Shown here piece by piece: positions 36,958 through 44,943 of a DNA stretch of 44,943 nucleotides (its first letter is position 1; every line of letters begins with the position of its first letter). The notes beneath the pieces were generated by a model. The model saw only the letters and a list, made by a program, of their open reading frames with translations. It was not told the origin of the DNA and searched no databases. Both the position numbers and the translations under genes were made by a program. Origin of the DNA: Clostridium sp. MSJ-8 (GTDB taxonomy: Bacteria > Bacillota > Clostridia > Clostridiales > Clostridiaceae); contig NZ_JAHLQH010000007.1 of NCBI RefSeq assembly GCF_018918325.1, positions 1-44,943 on the forward strand, in the 5' to 3' direction.

Positions 36958-36984
36958 GTTCTCCACGTATTGTCAAATTCCTTC
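36958..36984 (-). promoter_or_regulatory. Sigma-H-like promoter of spoVG
   Basis: On the minus strand GAAGGAATT (36976-36984) and GGAGAAC (36958-36964) are 11 bases apart, matching RNAGGAWWW-N11-RNNGAAT in all but the last base. Bacillus spoVG is the classic sigma-H gene with the same 11-base spacing. A TTGACA overlaps it, so a sigma-A promoter may also be present. Confidence 0.65.
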
Positions 36985-37045
36985 TTTTTTTAAGTATTTT
37001 TTTATAATTTTTTCTGTTTTTCTTTAATTATCCAAAAATATAGGA

Positions 37046-37861
37046 TTATTTGAATAATTTTGACGGCTCAATATCAATTTTCATGTCAGAATCAACAGAT
37101 CTTAATTCAACAATTGATACATATTCATCTATAAGTTTCTTTTTTACTTCTTTATTATCAATTAATACACCTATTCCTATTAATTCACTATTGAATTCTT
37201 TTAATAATTCTTTTATTCCAAGTGCAGTTCCTCCACCTTTCATAAAATCATCTATAAATATACAACGGCTATTTGCTTTCATAGAACGCTTAGATAAAGA
37301 CATCTGTTGAAGCTTACCACTTGTTCCAGATACATAATTAATTGTCATTGTTGCCCCTTCTGTAACTTGTGCATCTCTTCTTGCTATAACTAACTGCACG
37401 CCTAAATTTCTAGCTACTTCATAAGCAAGAGGTATTCCTTTTGTTTCTACTGTAATTATATAATCAATATCTTCCTTCTCAAAACATGAAGATAAAATTA
37501 CTCCAGCTTTACTTATAATATCTGGATTATACATAACATCAGTCATATATATAAAATTTCCTGCTATAACTCTTTTACTATCTTTTATTAATGTGCATAA
37601 TTCCTCAGCAAATTTTTTACCATTATTATTACTTATCTTATGAACATATCTTATTCCACCTGTAGCACCAGCTATTGTTTCAACACTTCCTAGCTCTAAT
37701 TTCTCTAAAATCTCACGAACTATAACAATATCTTCACTAATAGTGGATTTTGCAGCATTTAATAAAGATGCAAATTGACTAAGCCCTATTATCTTGTTAG
37801 GGTTCTCTGTTAATATCTTTGTTATAGCTACTACCCTACTGTTTCTATTTAACTTCTCCAT
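37046..37861 (-). CDS. purR: Purine operon repressor PurR
   Basis: 271 residues. Residues 1-75 form a winged helix (RNSRVVAITKILTENPNKII, FASLLNAAKSTISEDIVIVR) and the rest a phosphoribosyltransferase fold with the PRPP motif CIFIDDFMKGGGTALGIKE. It represses purine synthesis genes and is released by PRPP. AGGTGG precedes the ATG. It is divergent from murC and lies near the PRPP-making enzyme gene prs. A possible PurBox was looked for in the purR-murC gap but only a weak candidate was found. Confidence 0.97.
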   Translation of the reverse strand: MEKLNRNSRVVAITKILTENPNKIIGLSQFASLLNAAKSTISEDIVIVREILEKLELGSVETIAGATGGIRYVHKISNNNGKKFAEELCTLIKDSKRVIAGNFIYMTDVMYNPDIISKAGVILSSCFEKEDIDYIITVETKGIPLAYEVARNLGVQLVIARRDAQVTEGATMTINYVSGTSGKLQQMSLSKRSMKANSRCIFIDDFMKGGGTALGIKELLKEFNSELIGIGVLIDNKEVKKKLIDEYVSIVELRSVDSDMKIDIEPSKLFK

Positions 37862-38048
37862 AAATAAACCACCTATTTAAACACGAACTTTTTTTATTAT
37901 TTTTTTTCTAATATTCATATTTTATTCTATTCCTTGTGGTTTTTCAATTATATATTTTTAACTTTTTCTTATGTTAATGTGTTCAAATCTAAAAAAATGT
38001 ATATAATTAAAATGTAGAATTAAAACTCATTGAAAAGGGGATGTTATC

Positions 38049-39422
38049 TTGTCGTTTGATTTTATAAAAGATAAACATATGAAAATCCACTTTATTGGTA
38101 TCGGTGGTATCAGCATGAGCGGTCTTGCTGCTGTGCTATTAAATAATGGATATACTGTTTCAGGTTCTGATTTTAAAGATTCTGAAATTATAAAGGCACT
38201 TAAGAATATGGGAGCTGAAATATACATTGGACATGATGCTAGTAATCTAAAGAATGTAGATTTAGTAGTATATACTGCTGCAATTCCTGCAGATAATCCT
38301 GAACTAGTAGCTGCAAAAGAACAAAATATTCAACTTATGGATAGAGCTGAGTTCCTAGGTTTGATAATGAAGGGTCATAAATATAATGTTGCTGTATCTG
38401 GAACTCATGGTAAAACAACAACTACTTCTATGATATCTTATATGACTATGGAAGCTGAATTAGACCCTACTATATTAGTAGGTGGTGAAGTAGACCTTAT
38501 AAACGGAAATTATAGAATAGGAAAAAGTGATTACTTCATTACTGAAGCATGTGAATACAAAGAATCATTCCTTAAGTTCTTCCCATACATAGGAATAATT
38601 TTAAATATTGATGCTGATCATCTAGATTATTATAGAGATATAGATCATATTACAGAAACTTTCACTAAATTCTCTAAACTCATTCCACAAGATGGATATC
38701 TTATAGGTTTTGGTGGAGATAAACGAGTAAAGAAAATCTTAGACTCAGTATCTTGCAACACAATATCTTATGGTTTTGATAATGAAGATTTAGTAGCTAA
38801 AAATATATCTTATAATTCTAGAGGTTGTGCTTCATTTACAGTTGTAAAAGACAATTCTGAATTATTTTCAGTAGAATTATCTAACCCTGGTAAGCATAAC
38901 ATTTTAAATGCATTAGCTGCAATTGCTGTAGGATTAATATTCAAGATTCCTACTGAGATAATTTCAAGAAGTTTATTAGACTGCAAAGGTGCTCATAAAC
39001 GTTTTGAATTTAAAGGAACATTTAATGGAGCAACAGTTATTGACGATTATGCTCACCATCCTGCTGAAATAAAAGCAACACTTAATACAGCTAATAAACT
39101 AAAGCATAATAAGATATATTGTATATTCCAGCCTCATACTTATACTAGAACTAAAACATTATTCGATGAATTCACAACTGCATTTAATGAAGCTGATGAA
39201 TTAATTCTTATGGATATATACGCAGCTCGTGAAAAAGATACTGGATTAGTTTCATCAGATGAACTAGGAGATGCTATAAGAAAAACTGGTGTAAAATGTA
39301 TCAACGTTCATTCACATGATGAAGCAGCAAATTATATAAAAGAACATGCTAACAAAGACGATATTGTATTAACAGTAGGTGCTGGTGATGTAGTTCTTGT
39401 TGCAGATAAGCTTTTAAAATAA
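38049..39422 (+). CDS. murC: UDP-N-acetylmuramate-L-alanine ligase
   Basis: 457 residues. It adds L-alanine to UDP-MurNAc in peptidoglycan synthesis. The start is TTG (38049-38051), with AAAGGGG 8 bases upstream; the family N-terminus [20 protein letters not shown] fits. Rossmann loop [12 protein letters not shown] (about 15-26), ATP loop [12 protein letters not shown], then [23 protein letters not shown] and [10 protein letters not shown] are all present. It is the first gene of the plus-strand half, divergent from purR. Confidence 0.97.
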   Translation: MSFDFIKDKHMKIHFIGIGGISMSGLAAVLLNNGYTVSGSDFKDSEIIKALKNMGAEIYIGHDASNLKNVDLVVYTAAIPADNPELVAAKEQNIQLMDRAEFLGLIMKGHKYNVAVSGTHGKTTTTSMISYMTMEAELDPTILVGGEVDLINGNYRIGKSDYFITEACEYKESFLKFFPYIGIILNIDADHLDYYRDIDHITETFTKFSKLIPQDGYLIGFGGDKRVKKILDSVSCNTISYGFDNEDLVAKNISYNSRGCASFTVVKDNSELFSVELSNPGKHNILNALAAIAVGLIFKIPTEIISRSLLDCKGAHKRFEFKGTFNGATVIDDYAHHPAEIKATLNTANKLKHNKIYCIFQPHTYTRTKTLFDEFTTAFNEADELILMDIYAAREKDTGLVSSDELGDAIRKTGVKCINVHSHDEAANYIKEHANKDDIVLTVGAGDVVLVADKLLK

Positions 39423-39443
39423 TTAAACTTTTATTGAAATTTT

Positions 39444-39480
39444 TACCGATAACTTATTTACTAGTTATCGGTACTTTTAT
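39444..39480 (+). terminator. Terminator of murC
   Basis: TACCGATAACT (39444-39454) and AGTTATCGGTA (39462-39472) form an 11-bp perfect stem followed by CTTTTATA. Confidence 0.85.
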
Positions 39481-39519
39481 ATACTTTAATTATAAATAAC
39501 TTTTTAGAGGTGATTTTTT

Positions 39520-40338
39520 ATGGATTTACTTACAAGAATATTAAAAGCAAAAGAATATATTTTAAATCAAAGCAAATACACTCCATCTATAGGTCTAATA
39601 TTAGGTTCTGGTCTAGGTTCTCTTGCTGATTCTATTGAAAATCCCGAATTCTTTTCTTATAGTGATATCCCTGGATTCCCAGTATCAACTGTAGAAGGAC
39701 ATAAAGGTAGACTTGTTATAGGAACTTTACAAGATAAAACTGTTATTGCTATGGATGGAAGATTTCATTATTATGAAGGATATAATATGGCTGAAGTCAC
39801 AATTCCAATAAGAGTTATGAAACTATTAGGAATAAAAACATTAATAGTTACTAATGCAGCTGGTGCTGTTAATACTTCTTTTGTTCCTGGAGATTTAATG
39901 ATAATTACTGACCATATCAATCTTTCTGGTGCTAATCCACTAATAGGTAAAAACCTTGATGATTTTGGCCCTAGATTTCCAGATATGACAACAGCTTATG
40001 ATCCTGCCTTGAAAAATATTGCTCTTACTTCAGCTTCCTCATTAGGTATTGATATTAAACAAGGCGTCTATATGATGATGAGCGGCCCAACATACGAAAC
40101 TCCAGCTGAAATAAGAATGGCTCGAATATTAGGAGCTGATGCCATAGGAATGTCTACTATTCCTGAAGTAATAATTGCTAATCACTGCAACATTAATGTT
40201 TTGGGAATATCTTGTCTTACTAATATGGCTGCTGGAATACTAGATAAACCTCTAGCTCATTCAGAAGTTATAGAAACATCTAACAGAGTAAAAACTAACT
40301 TCATAAAATTAATGAATACTATACTTAAAAATATTTAA
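39520..40338 (+). CDS. punA: Purine nucleoside phosphorylase, class I trimeric type
   Basis: 272 residues. It splits inosine and guanosine to base plus ribose 1-phosphate in purine salvage. Motifs: GLILGSGLGSLADSI, EGHKGRLVIGTL, VTNAAGAVNTSF, MMMSGPTYETPAEIRM and GMSTIPEVI, as in the PNP-I family. GAGGTG precedes the ATG. Next gene (phosphoesterase) starts 46 bases on in the same direction. Specificity for inosine, guanosine or xanthosine cannot be read from this. Confidence 0.95.
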   Translation: MDLLTRILKAKEYILNQSKYTPSIGLILGSGLGSLADSIENPEFFSYSDIPGFPVSTVEGHKGRLVIGTLQDKTVIAMDGRFHYYEGYNMAEVTIPIRVMKLLGIKTLIVTNAAGAVNTSFVPGDLMIITDHINLSGANPLIGKNLDDFGPRFPDMTTAYDPALKNIALTSASSLGIDIKQGVYMMMSGPTYETPAEIRMARILGADAIGMSTIPEVIIANHCNINVLGISCLTNMAAGILDKPLAHSEVIETSNRVKTNFIKLMNTILKNI

Positions 40339-40383
40339 ACAAGTGCTACAATAAATATATACACTTTATAAGGAGGTTTTTTA

Positions 40384-41082
40384 ATGAAATTAGCTATTAT
40401 ATCAGATATACACGGAAACATATACTCTCTTATGAGAGTTTTAGAAGATATAGATGACCAAAAGGTTGACTGTACAATTTGTCTTGGAGATCTCGTAGGA
40501 TATGGTCCTCATCCAAACGAAACCATATCTCTTATAAAAAGAAAAAATATATTATGTATAAAAGGTAATTATGATGCTTCCGTTGTAAATAATGCCTTTT
40601 CATATATTAGAGAAACATCCATTAATTCTTTTTCTCTTCCTTGGACTGTAGAAGAATTACGTGCAATAAACAGATACTATCTAGATAACCTTCCAACATC
40701 CCTTTCTCTAGAATTCAATAACAAAAAAATTAAATTTGTTCATGGTAGCCCTAACGCAATAAATGAATATATGCATGAAGATAATGAAAATAACGAAGAA
40801 ATAATGAAAAACTTACAAGAAGATATTCTTGTATGTGCTCATACTCACATTCCTTATGCCAAATATTATGGTGATAAATTACTTATTAATGATGGTAGTG
40901 TTGGAAAACCAAAACATGGACGTCCAACTTCTACATATTGTGTTTTAGATATACATAACGATGGAACTGTTACTTATAATTTTAGAGAAGTGGAATACGA
41001 TGTAAAAGGTATAATGAAAGACATGGAAATGTTAAAATTCCCATCATCACTTATAAGAAGTTATGAGACTGGTCTTGAATAA
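40384..41082 (+). CDS. Calcineurin-like metallophosphoesterase (YfcE/MJ0936 type)
   Basis: 232 residues. Metal-binding motifs in order: ISDIHGN (residues 5-11), CLGDLVGYGP, KGNYD, VHGSPN and CAHTHIP; the pattern resembles phosphodiesterases of the DUF2437/YfcE group that act on small phosphodiesters. AAGGAGG lies before the ATG. Substrate is unknown. Downstream is a hairpin shared with the convergent YcxB-like gene. Confidence 0.9.
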   Translation: MKLAIISDIHGNIYSLMRVLEDIDDQKVDCTICLGDLVGYGPHPNETISLIKRKNILCIKGNYDASVVNNAFSYIRETSINSFSLPWTVEELRAINRYYLDNLPTSLSLEFNNKKIKFVHGSPNAINEYMHEDNENNEEIMKNLQEDILVCAHTHIPYAKYYGDKLLINDGSVGKPKHGRPTSTYCVLDIHNDGTVTYNFREVEYDVKGIMKDMEMLKFPSSLIRSYETGLE

Positions 41083-41098
41083 AACAAAGATTAAAATA

Positions 41099-41145
41099 GA
41101 ATAGATTTTGTAGGAGAACATTAAAATTCTCCCACAAAATCTATT
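41099..41145. terminator. Bidirectional terminator between the phosphoesterase and YcxB-like genes
   Basis: AATAGATTTTGTAGGAGAA and its near-complement (TTCTCCCACAAAATCTATT) flank a short A/T loop; U-rich sequence follows on both strands, and the flanking genes are convergent. Confidence 0.75.
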
Positions 41146-41153
41146 CAGTAATT

Positions 41154-41702
41154 TTATTTGCTTATATATTTTTCTATTTCATCACAGAAATCATCTTTTA
41201 ATGATTCTTCTTTAAATGCATCTATAGGAATTACTAATCCTTTGTTGTCTTTAAATACAATATATATAGAATCTTTATTTTTAACTACCTTATCTACATA
41301 ATTCCATGAATAGTCAGTTTCAGTGAATTTACCTTTAACCTTTAATCCATCCTCTAAAACTTCAACAGATATTAAAGTTTTATCATCAATTTCATATTCT
41401 TTAAGCATATCTTCGAAGTTTTCTCTTCTAACAACTCCTGTTAATAACTTTATTAATAAAACTATTAATATTCCAATAAAAAGTGGTAACAGTATAATAA
41501 TTATATCTTCTCTCTCTATCTTATTATGTGCTATCATTAATCCACTTTTAGATATACCTATTATTATAGATATTAATAATCCTATAGGAATCCATATTAT
41601 ATTTCTTATTAATCTATATTTTTTTATTGATTTTTGATTATTTAGATAGTATTTGTAGAATTCAAATAACTTATCAATATTATTTTTATATTTTAACTTC
41701 AT
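41154..41702 (-). CDS. YcxB-like membrane protein, copy A
   Basis: 182 residues from the ATG at 41700-41702 (GGAGG 8 bases upstream). Two hydrophobic helices at about 37-61 and 73-94, then a cytoplasmic YcxB-like domain (VEVLEDGLKVKGKFTETDYS, WNYVDKVVKNKDSIYIVFKD, PIDAFKEESLKDDFCDEIEK). Such proteins are widespread in clostridia with no known function. It is translated just after copy B (gap 18 bases), so they are probably an operon. Confidence 0.8.
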   Translation of the reverse strand: MKLKYKNNIDKLFEFYKYYLNNQKSIKKYRLIRNIIWIPIGLLISIIIGISKSGLMIAHNKIEREDIIIILLPLFIGILIVLLIKLLTGVVRRENFEDMLKEYEIDDKTLISVEVLEDGLKVKGKFTETDYSWNYVDKVVKNKDSIYIVFKDNKGLVIPIDAFKEESLKDDFCDEIEKYISK

Positions 41703-41720
41703 ATTCTTTTCCTCCACATA

Positions 41721-42272
41721 TTATTCATTGACATTCTTAGATGTTTTTTCAGTAATTATTCTTATAAACTCTTGTTTTTGATTATCATCTGAAAATGCTG
41801 TAGTAGGAAAAGTCAAATCTTCTTGTCCTTTTATCTTGATATCAATAAATTTCTTTCTTACAATAACATCCTTTACTCCTTGCATTTTTATATGCTTAGT
41901 AAAATTATTATCTCTTACAACTATCTCACAATCATCTAATTCAATTGTCTTCTGTCCTTCAAGACTAAAAGAAAGCTTCTCTATCTCTTTATAAATCACT
42001 GCTGACTTAAGCTTCCAATATAACATAGGAACTACTATAATCCACAATATTCCGCATACTATATATACAAGTAATACTGCACTCATAGAATCTCTCATAG
42101 AACCATATACATCTACTTCATTATTATATGTTAATAAACATAACATTCCAAAAAAAGCAGCTACAAGAAGACACATAAATATGCACTTAAGTATATGTTT
42201 TCTACTATAATATATCTTCATTAAAGCCATATCAGCATATGTTTCTTTAGTATTGTCATAACTTATCTTCAT
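41721..42272 (-). CDS. YcxB-like membrane protein, copy B
   Basis: 183 residues: a short N-terminus, two hydrophobic helices (about 29-48 and 62-88), then a domain of the same type as copy A (LDDCEIVVRDNNFTKHIKMQ, VIVRKKFIDIKIKGQEDLTF, TTAFSDDNQKQEFIRIITEK). First of the pair in transcription order; AGGGGGA precedes the ATG. Function unknown. The two copies share architecture more than sequence, so the duplication is old. Confidence 0.75.
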   Translation of the reverse strand: MKISYDNTKETYADMALMKIYYSRKHILKCIFMCLLVAAFFGMLCLLTYNNEVDVYGSMRDSMSAVLLVYIVCGILWIIVVPMLYWKLKSAVIYKEIEKLSFSLEGQKTIELDDCEIVVRDNNFTKHIKMQGVKDVIVRKKFIDIKIKGQEDLTFPTTAFSDDNQKQEFIRIITEKTSKNVNE

Positions 42273-42334
42273 ATTATTCCCCCTATATATTCACACACAA
42301 ATATATTATATAAACGTTTTCCAATATTATTATA

Positions 42335-42376
42335 CAAAAAAGCTATGATTATTTCTACTAAATTATCATAGCTTTA
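42335..42376 (-). terminator. Terminator of the cytochrome b5-like gene
   Basis: On the minus strand AAAGCTATGAT and ATCATAGCTTT pair around a 15-base loop and lead into a T-run. Confidence 0.85.
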
Positions 42377-42386
42377 TTGTATCCCT

Positions 42387-42815
42387 TTATTCTTCTAACA
42401 CTCCAACTTGAGTACAATCTTCTAGTAATTCTCTATTATCTTCATAATAACTTTTAATATTATCAATTGTATCCTCTACACTATCTGGAAGTTTATTAGA
42501 TACATCATATACCTTGCCTTCTATATCTATATATAGAGGTGTGCCATCTACTCCATTATACTTCTGCACTTCTTCTGCAGTAAATGTATCATAATCCCTA
42601 AAACTCCTATAAGTTCTATAACTATCTGCACTTGTATCTTCATTATCTTCTTTAATATATTCCATATCTAACAATATAGCCTCTAAATCCTCTACTGTTT
42701 CCTTGATATCTTCAATAACCTTTTCATTATTATTCCTAAATGAATTATCTATCAACCTACCTTTTAATGTATTTAACTTATCTAATTTTCTTTCTAATAT
42801 TTTTGTTCCTTTCAT
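42387..42815 (-). CDS. Small cytochrome b5-like fold protein without heme histidines
   Basis: 142 residues. Residues 1-55 are a charged helical region; from about 70 comes a piece resembling the heme/steroid-binding domain of cytochrome b5 proteins (RDYDTFTAEEVQKYNGVDGT, PLYIDIEGKVYDVSNKLPDS). The expected H-P-G-G axial His region and the second His are missing; after YDVS the sequence goes to an Asp/Glu-rich helical tail, and I see no His in the protein. Heme binding through the usual ligands is therefore unlikely; a ligand-free or protein-binding role is possible. GGAG precedes the ATG. Monocistronic, convergent with nothing, divergent from asnS. Confidence 0.75.
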   Translation of the reverse strand: MKGTKILERKLDKLNTLKGRLIDNSFRNNNEKVIEDIKETVEDLEAILLDMEYIKEDNEDTSADSYRTYRSFRDYDTFTAEEVQKYNGVDGTPLYIDIEGKVYDVSNKLPDSVEDTIDNIKSYYEDNRELLEDCTQVGVLEE

Positions 42816-42933
42816 TTAACTACTCCTATTAAATAAATCTATATATAGTCTATGCTTTATTTTCTAAAATGTTATTATAAATATTTGCTTTTGTAAGTAA
42901 AGTATTGTAAAATCAAAATATATGTTATACAGA

Positions 42934-43196
42934 CTATGAAGAGAAGAGTAAGTTATAAAGGTAGTCTTAGCGAGTGAGGGATGGTGTAAGCCTTGTACGA
43001 TATTTATATCTGAAGAACATCTTGGAGTCTCTAACCGAACGTATTCTTTTTTATAGAATATCAGTAGACTTAGACGTTGCTAGTACGTTACAACTAGAGC
43101 ATATTTATTATATGTTATGTAGAGAGGCTATTTTTATAGCAATTTAGGTGGTACCGCGAAATTATTCATTCGTCCTATTTTTTTAGGAACGAATTT
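42934..43196 (+). promoter_or_regulatory. T-box riboswitch for asnS (Asn, AAC specifier)
   Basis: The leader has the conserved T-box sequence AGGTGGTACCGCG at 43146-43158. In stem I the stretch GAAGAACATCTTGGAGT has AAC at 43016-43018, in the position of the specifier codon followed by A, and AAC is an Asn codon, fitting the downstream gene. The terminal loop piece GGTGTAAGCC is also present. A terminator stem (ATTCGTCCTA with TAGGAACGAAT, 43168-43194, followed by Ts) would compete with the antiterminator. Uncharged tRNA-Asn should promote read-through. The rest of the 414-base gap from 42816 is AT-rich sequence holding the promoter. Confidence 0.92.
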
Positions 43197-43229
43197 TTTT
43201 TTACTTATTATTTTTTAGGAGGATTATTT

Positions 43230-44618
43230 ATGAACACTTTAGTAAAATCTCTATATAGAGAAACTGATAAATATTTATCACAAGATATTTCGATTTCTGG
43301 TTGGATTAGAACTCTTAGAGCTTCTAATGCCTTTGGATTTATCGAAGTAAATGATGGTTCTTTCTTTAAAAATGTTCAAGTAGTTTTTAGTAATGAATTA
43401 TCTAACTTTAAAGAAATTTCCAAATTACCAATAAGCTCATCTATAACAGTAAATGGTACACTTGTTGCAACACCAGATGCAAAACAACCATTTGAAATTC
43501 AAGCAAAAGAAGTAATTCTAGAAGGTATGTCTGATTCTGATTACCCTCTACAAAAGAAAAGACACTCTTTTGAATATTTAAGAACTATTGCTCACTTAAG
43601 ACCTAGAAGTAATGCTTTTTCAGCAGTATTTAGAGTTCGTTCAGTTGCAGCTTATGCAATACATAAGTTCTTCCAAGATAGAGGATTTGTTTATACAAAC
43701 ACTCCAATATTAACTGGTAGTGACTGTGAAGGTGCTGGAGAAATGTTTAGAGTAACTACTTTACCTCTAGAAAATATTCCTAAAAATGACGAAGGAAAAG
43801 TAGATTATAAACAAGATTTCTTTGGTAAAGAAACAAATCTTACTGTATCAGGACAATTAAATGGTGAGTGTTTTGCATTAGCATTTAGAAATATCTATAC
43901 TTTTGGACCTACATTTAGAGCAGAAAATTCTAATACAGCTAGACATGCAGCTGAATTCTGGATGGTAGAACCAGAAATAGCTTTTGCAGATTTAGAAGAT
44001 GACATGGAATTAGCAGAAGATATGCTAAAATATGTTATGCAATATGTTATAGATGAATGTCCTGAAGAAATGGCTTTCTTTAATCAATTCGTTGACAAAG
44101 GACTATTAGATAGATTAAATCATGTTATTACTTCTGACTTCGGAAGAATAACTTATACTGAAGCTGTTGAAATTCTTAAAAACTGTGGAAGAAAATTTGA
44201 ATATCCTGTTGAATGGGGTATAGATCTTCAAACTGAACATGAAAGATATCTTACTGAAGAACACTTTAAGAGACCAGTATTTGTAACTGATTATCCAAAA
44301 GATATTAAAGCATTCTATATGAGAATAAATGACGATAATAAAACAGTTGCTGCTGCTGACTGCTTAGTACCTGGAATTGGAGAAATTATAGGTGGTAGTC
44401 AAAGAGAAGAAAGACTTGATGTATTAAAAGCTAGAATGGCTGAATTAGGTCTTAAAGAAGAAGATTACTGGTGGTACTTAGAATTAAGAAAGTACGGACA
44501 AACAAAACATTCAGGTTTTGGTTTAGGTTTCGAAAGATTAATTATGTACTTAACTGGAATGAGCAATATCAGAGACGTATTACCATTCCCTAGAACTACA
44601 GGACAATCTGATTTCTAA
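43230..44618 (+). CDS. asnS: Asparaginyl-tRNA synthetase
   Basis: 462 residues, full length, class II. An N-terminal OB-fold ([20 protein letters not shown]) is followed by the catalytic core: [16 protein letters not shown] with motif 1, [11 protein letters not shown], motif 2 [20 protein letters not shown] and motif 3 [25 protein letters not shown] lies before the ATG. Expression is under the Asn T-box leader directly upstream. The protein ends with [14 protein letters not shown], normal for the family. Confidence 0.97.
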   Translation: MNTLVKSLYRETDKYLSQDISISGWIRTLRASNAFGFIEVNDGSFFKNVQVVFSNELSNFKEISKLPISSSITVNGTLVATPDAKQPFEIQAKEVILEGMSDSDYPLQKKRHSFEYLRTIAHLRPRSNAFSAVFRVRSVAAYAIHKFFQDRGFVYTNTPILTGSDCEGAGEMFRVTTLPLENIPKNDEGKVDYKQDFFGKETNLTVSGQLNGECFALAFRNIYTFGPTFRAENSNTARHAAEFWMVEPEIAFADLEDDMELAEDMLKYVMQYVIDECPEEMAFFNQFVDKGLLDRLNHVITSDFGRITYTEAVEILKNCGRKFEYPVEWGIDLQTEHERYLTEEHFKRPVFVTDYPKDIKAFYMRINDDNKTVAAADCLVPGIGEIIGGSQREERLDVLKARMAELGLKEEDYWWYLELRKYGQTKHSGFGLGFERLIMYLTGMSNIRDVLPFPRTTGQSDF

Positions 44619-44680
44619 TGATTAGTATCAATGTATTATATGTTTAAGTAAATAATATCATCAAGTATTTACTAATATAA

Positions 44681-44764
44681 AAAAAGAGTAAAGGTCCCTA
44701 AATGCTATAAACTTGCTAAAGCTCAGACAGTATAGCATTTTTAATGGGATCTTTACTTTTTTAT
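44681..44764 (+). terminator. Terminator of asnS
   Basis: AAAAAGAGTAAAGGTCCC pairs with GGGATCTTTACTTTTT, with the inner arms AATGCTATA and TATAGCATT making a long double-stem; it ends in a T-run. The T-runs on both sides make it likely bidirectional. Confidence 0.85.
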
Positions 44765-44813
44765 TATAAGAATAACAACCAAAATATTACTTAATAAATT
44801 TGTAACAAAATAA

Positions 44814-44840
44814 TTAGCACTCACCACTTGACAGTGCTAA
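44814..44840 (+). promoter_or_regulatory. CIRCE operator (HrcA binding site)
   Basis: TTAGCACTC-N9-CAGTGCTAA matches the CIRCE consensus TTAGCACTC-N9-GAGTGCTAA with a single mismatch at the first base of the second half. It overlaps the -35 box of the promoter that follows, as expected for HrcA repression. Confidence 0.88.
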
Positions 44841-44856
44841 CAAGTAGTGGTATAAC
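44828..44856 (+). promoter_or_regulatory. Sigma-A promoter overlapped by CIRCE
   Basis: TTGACA (44828-44833) and TATAAC (44851-44856) are exactly 17 bases apart. Transcription would start near 44863 and run to the right edge. The 325 bases from the asnS stop to the window end hold the asnS terminator, this regulated promoter and a probable leader with a small hairpin (TAGGAT/ATCCTA, 44887-44905), but no gene I can support. Confidence 0.8.
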
Positions 44857-44943
44857 GTAGTTAGAACAAAGGAAGGGAACAATAAATAGGATATAAAAAA
44901 TCCTATAAGTTCTTGAAACATCCCGGTTCCAGAAAAACAAGGT

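Noticed and set aside
37876..37893. Possible PurBox (AAACACGAACTTT) between purR and murC
   Set aside because: It matches only part of the AWWWCCGAACWWT consensus and lacks a second box, so it cannot be distinguished from chance.
44887..44943. Open frame at the right edge (GYKKSYKFLKHPGSRKTR)
   Set aside because: No acceptable start codon with ribosome site within the window; the frame is short and cut by the edge.

Overview
The window is a low-GC (estimated by eye at about 28-30% G+C) Firmicutes chromosome segment. It carries spore-forming genes (spoIIE, spoVT, spoVG, yabP, yabQ, a SpoVB-type flippase), T-box and HrcA/CIRCE-type control signals, and the classic housekeeping order spoIIE-tilS-hpt-ftsH. 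Together these point to Clostridium sensu stricto or a close relative; I cannot name the species from this alone.

Layout. (1) 1-3360 is foreign-looking: the 3' end of an IS3-family transposase gene with its terminal inverted repeat, then three minus-strand genes of visibly higher G+C (a five-repeat zinc-ribbon protein with a nuclease-like tail, a PAP2-like membrane protein, an XRE regulator with membrane segments). It ends exactly at the 3' end of lysS in a repeat-rich junction that looks like an attachment site of an integrated element. (2) 3360-15588, all minus strand, is housekeeping: coaX-dusB-greA-lysS, fhs, then spoIIE and tilS-hpt-ftsH. (3) 15755-16395 is a seven-gene tRNA array (Leu-fMet-Met, Leu-fMet-Met, Leu in transcription order reading minus strand) with a perfect-consensus promoter and a terminator. 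(4) 16599-22700 is the spoVT, spoVB-like, mazG, hup, rqcP, yabP, yabQ, divIC, yabR cluster, much as in Bacillus. (5) 22959-26407 holds three tandem PrsA-type foldase lipoproteins. (6) 26509-33854 holds mfd, pth and a two-component system whose third gene is an HtrA-like protein lacking its catalytic His and Ser. (7) 34091-37861 is purR-spoVG-glmU-prs. (8) From 38049 the strand flips: murC, a purine nucleoside phosphorylase and a phosphoesterase on plus; two YcxB-like membrane proteins and a heme-less cytochrome b5-like protein on minus; then asnS behind an Asn T-box. The window ends just after a CIRCE-overlapped promoter whose gene lies outside.

How the parts fit: translation and tRNA supply (lysS, asnS, tilS, tRNAs, pth, rqcP, dusB), sporulation (spoIIE with a Spo0A-type promoter, spoVG with a sigma-H-type promoter, yabPQ, spoVT), envelope growth (murC, glmU, divIC, flippase) and extracytoplasmic protein folding (three PrsA proteins, HtrA-like plus two-component system). 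The least conventional items are the lysS-integrated island with its degenerate zinc-ribbon nuclease, the pseudoprotease/two-component operon, an anti-Shine-Dalgarno hairpin in front of the SpoVB-like gene, and the unidentified CIRCE-controlled gene at the right edge.
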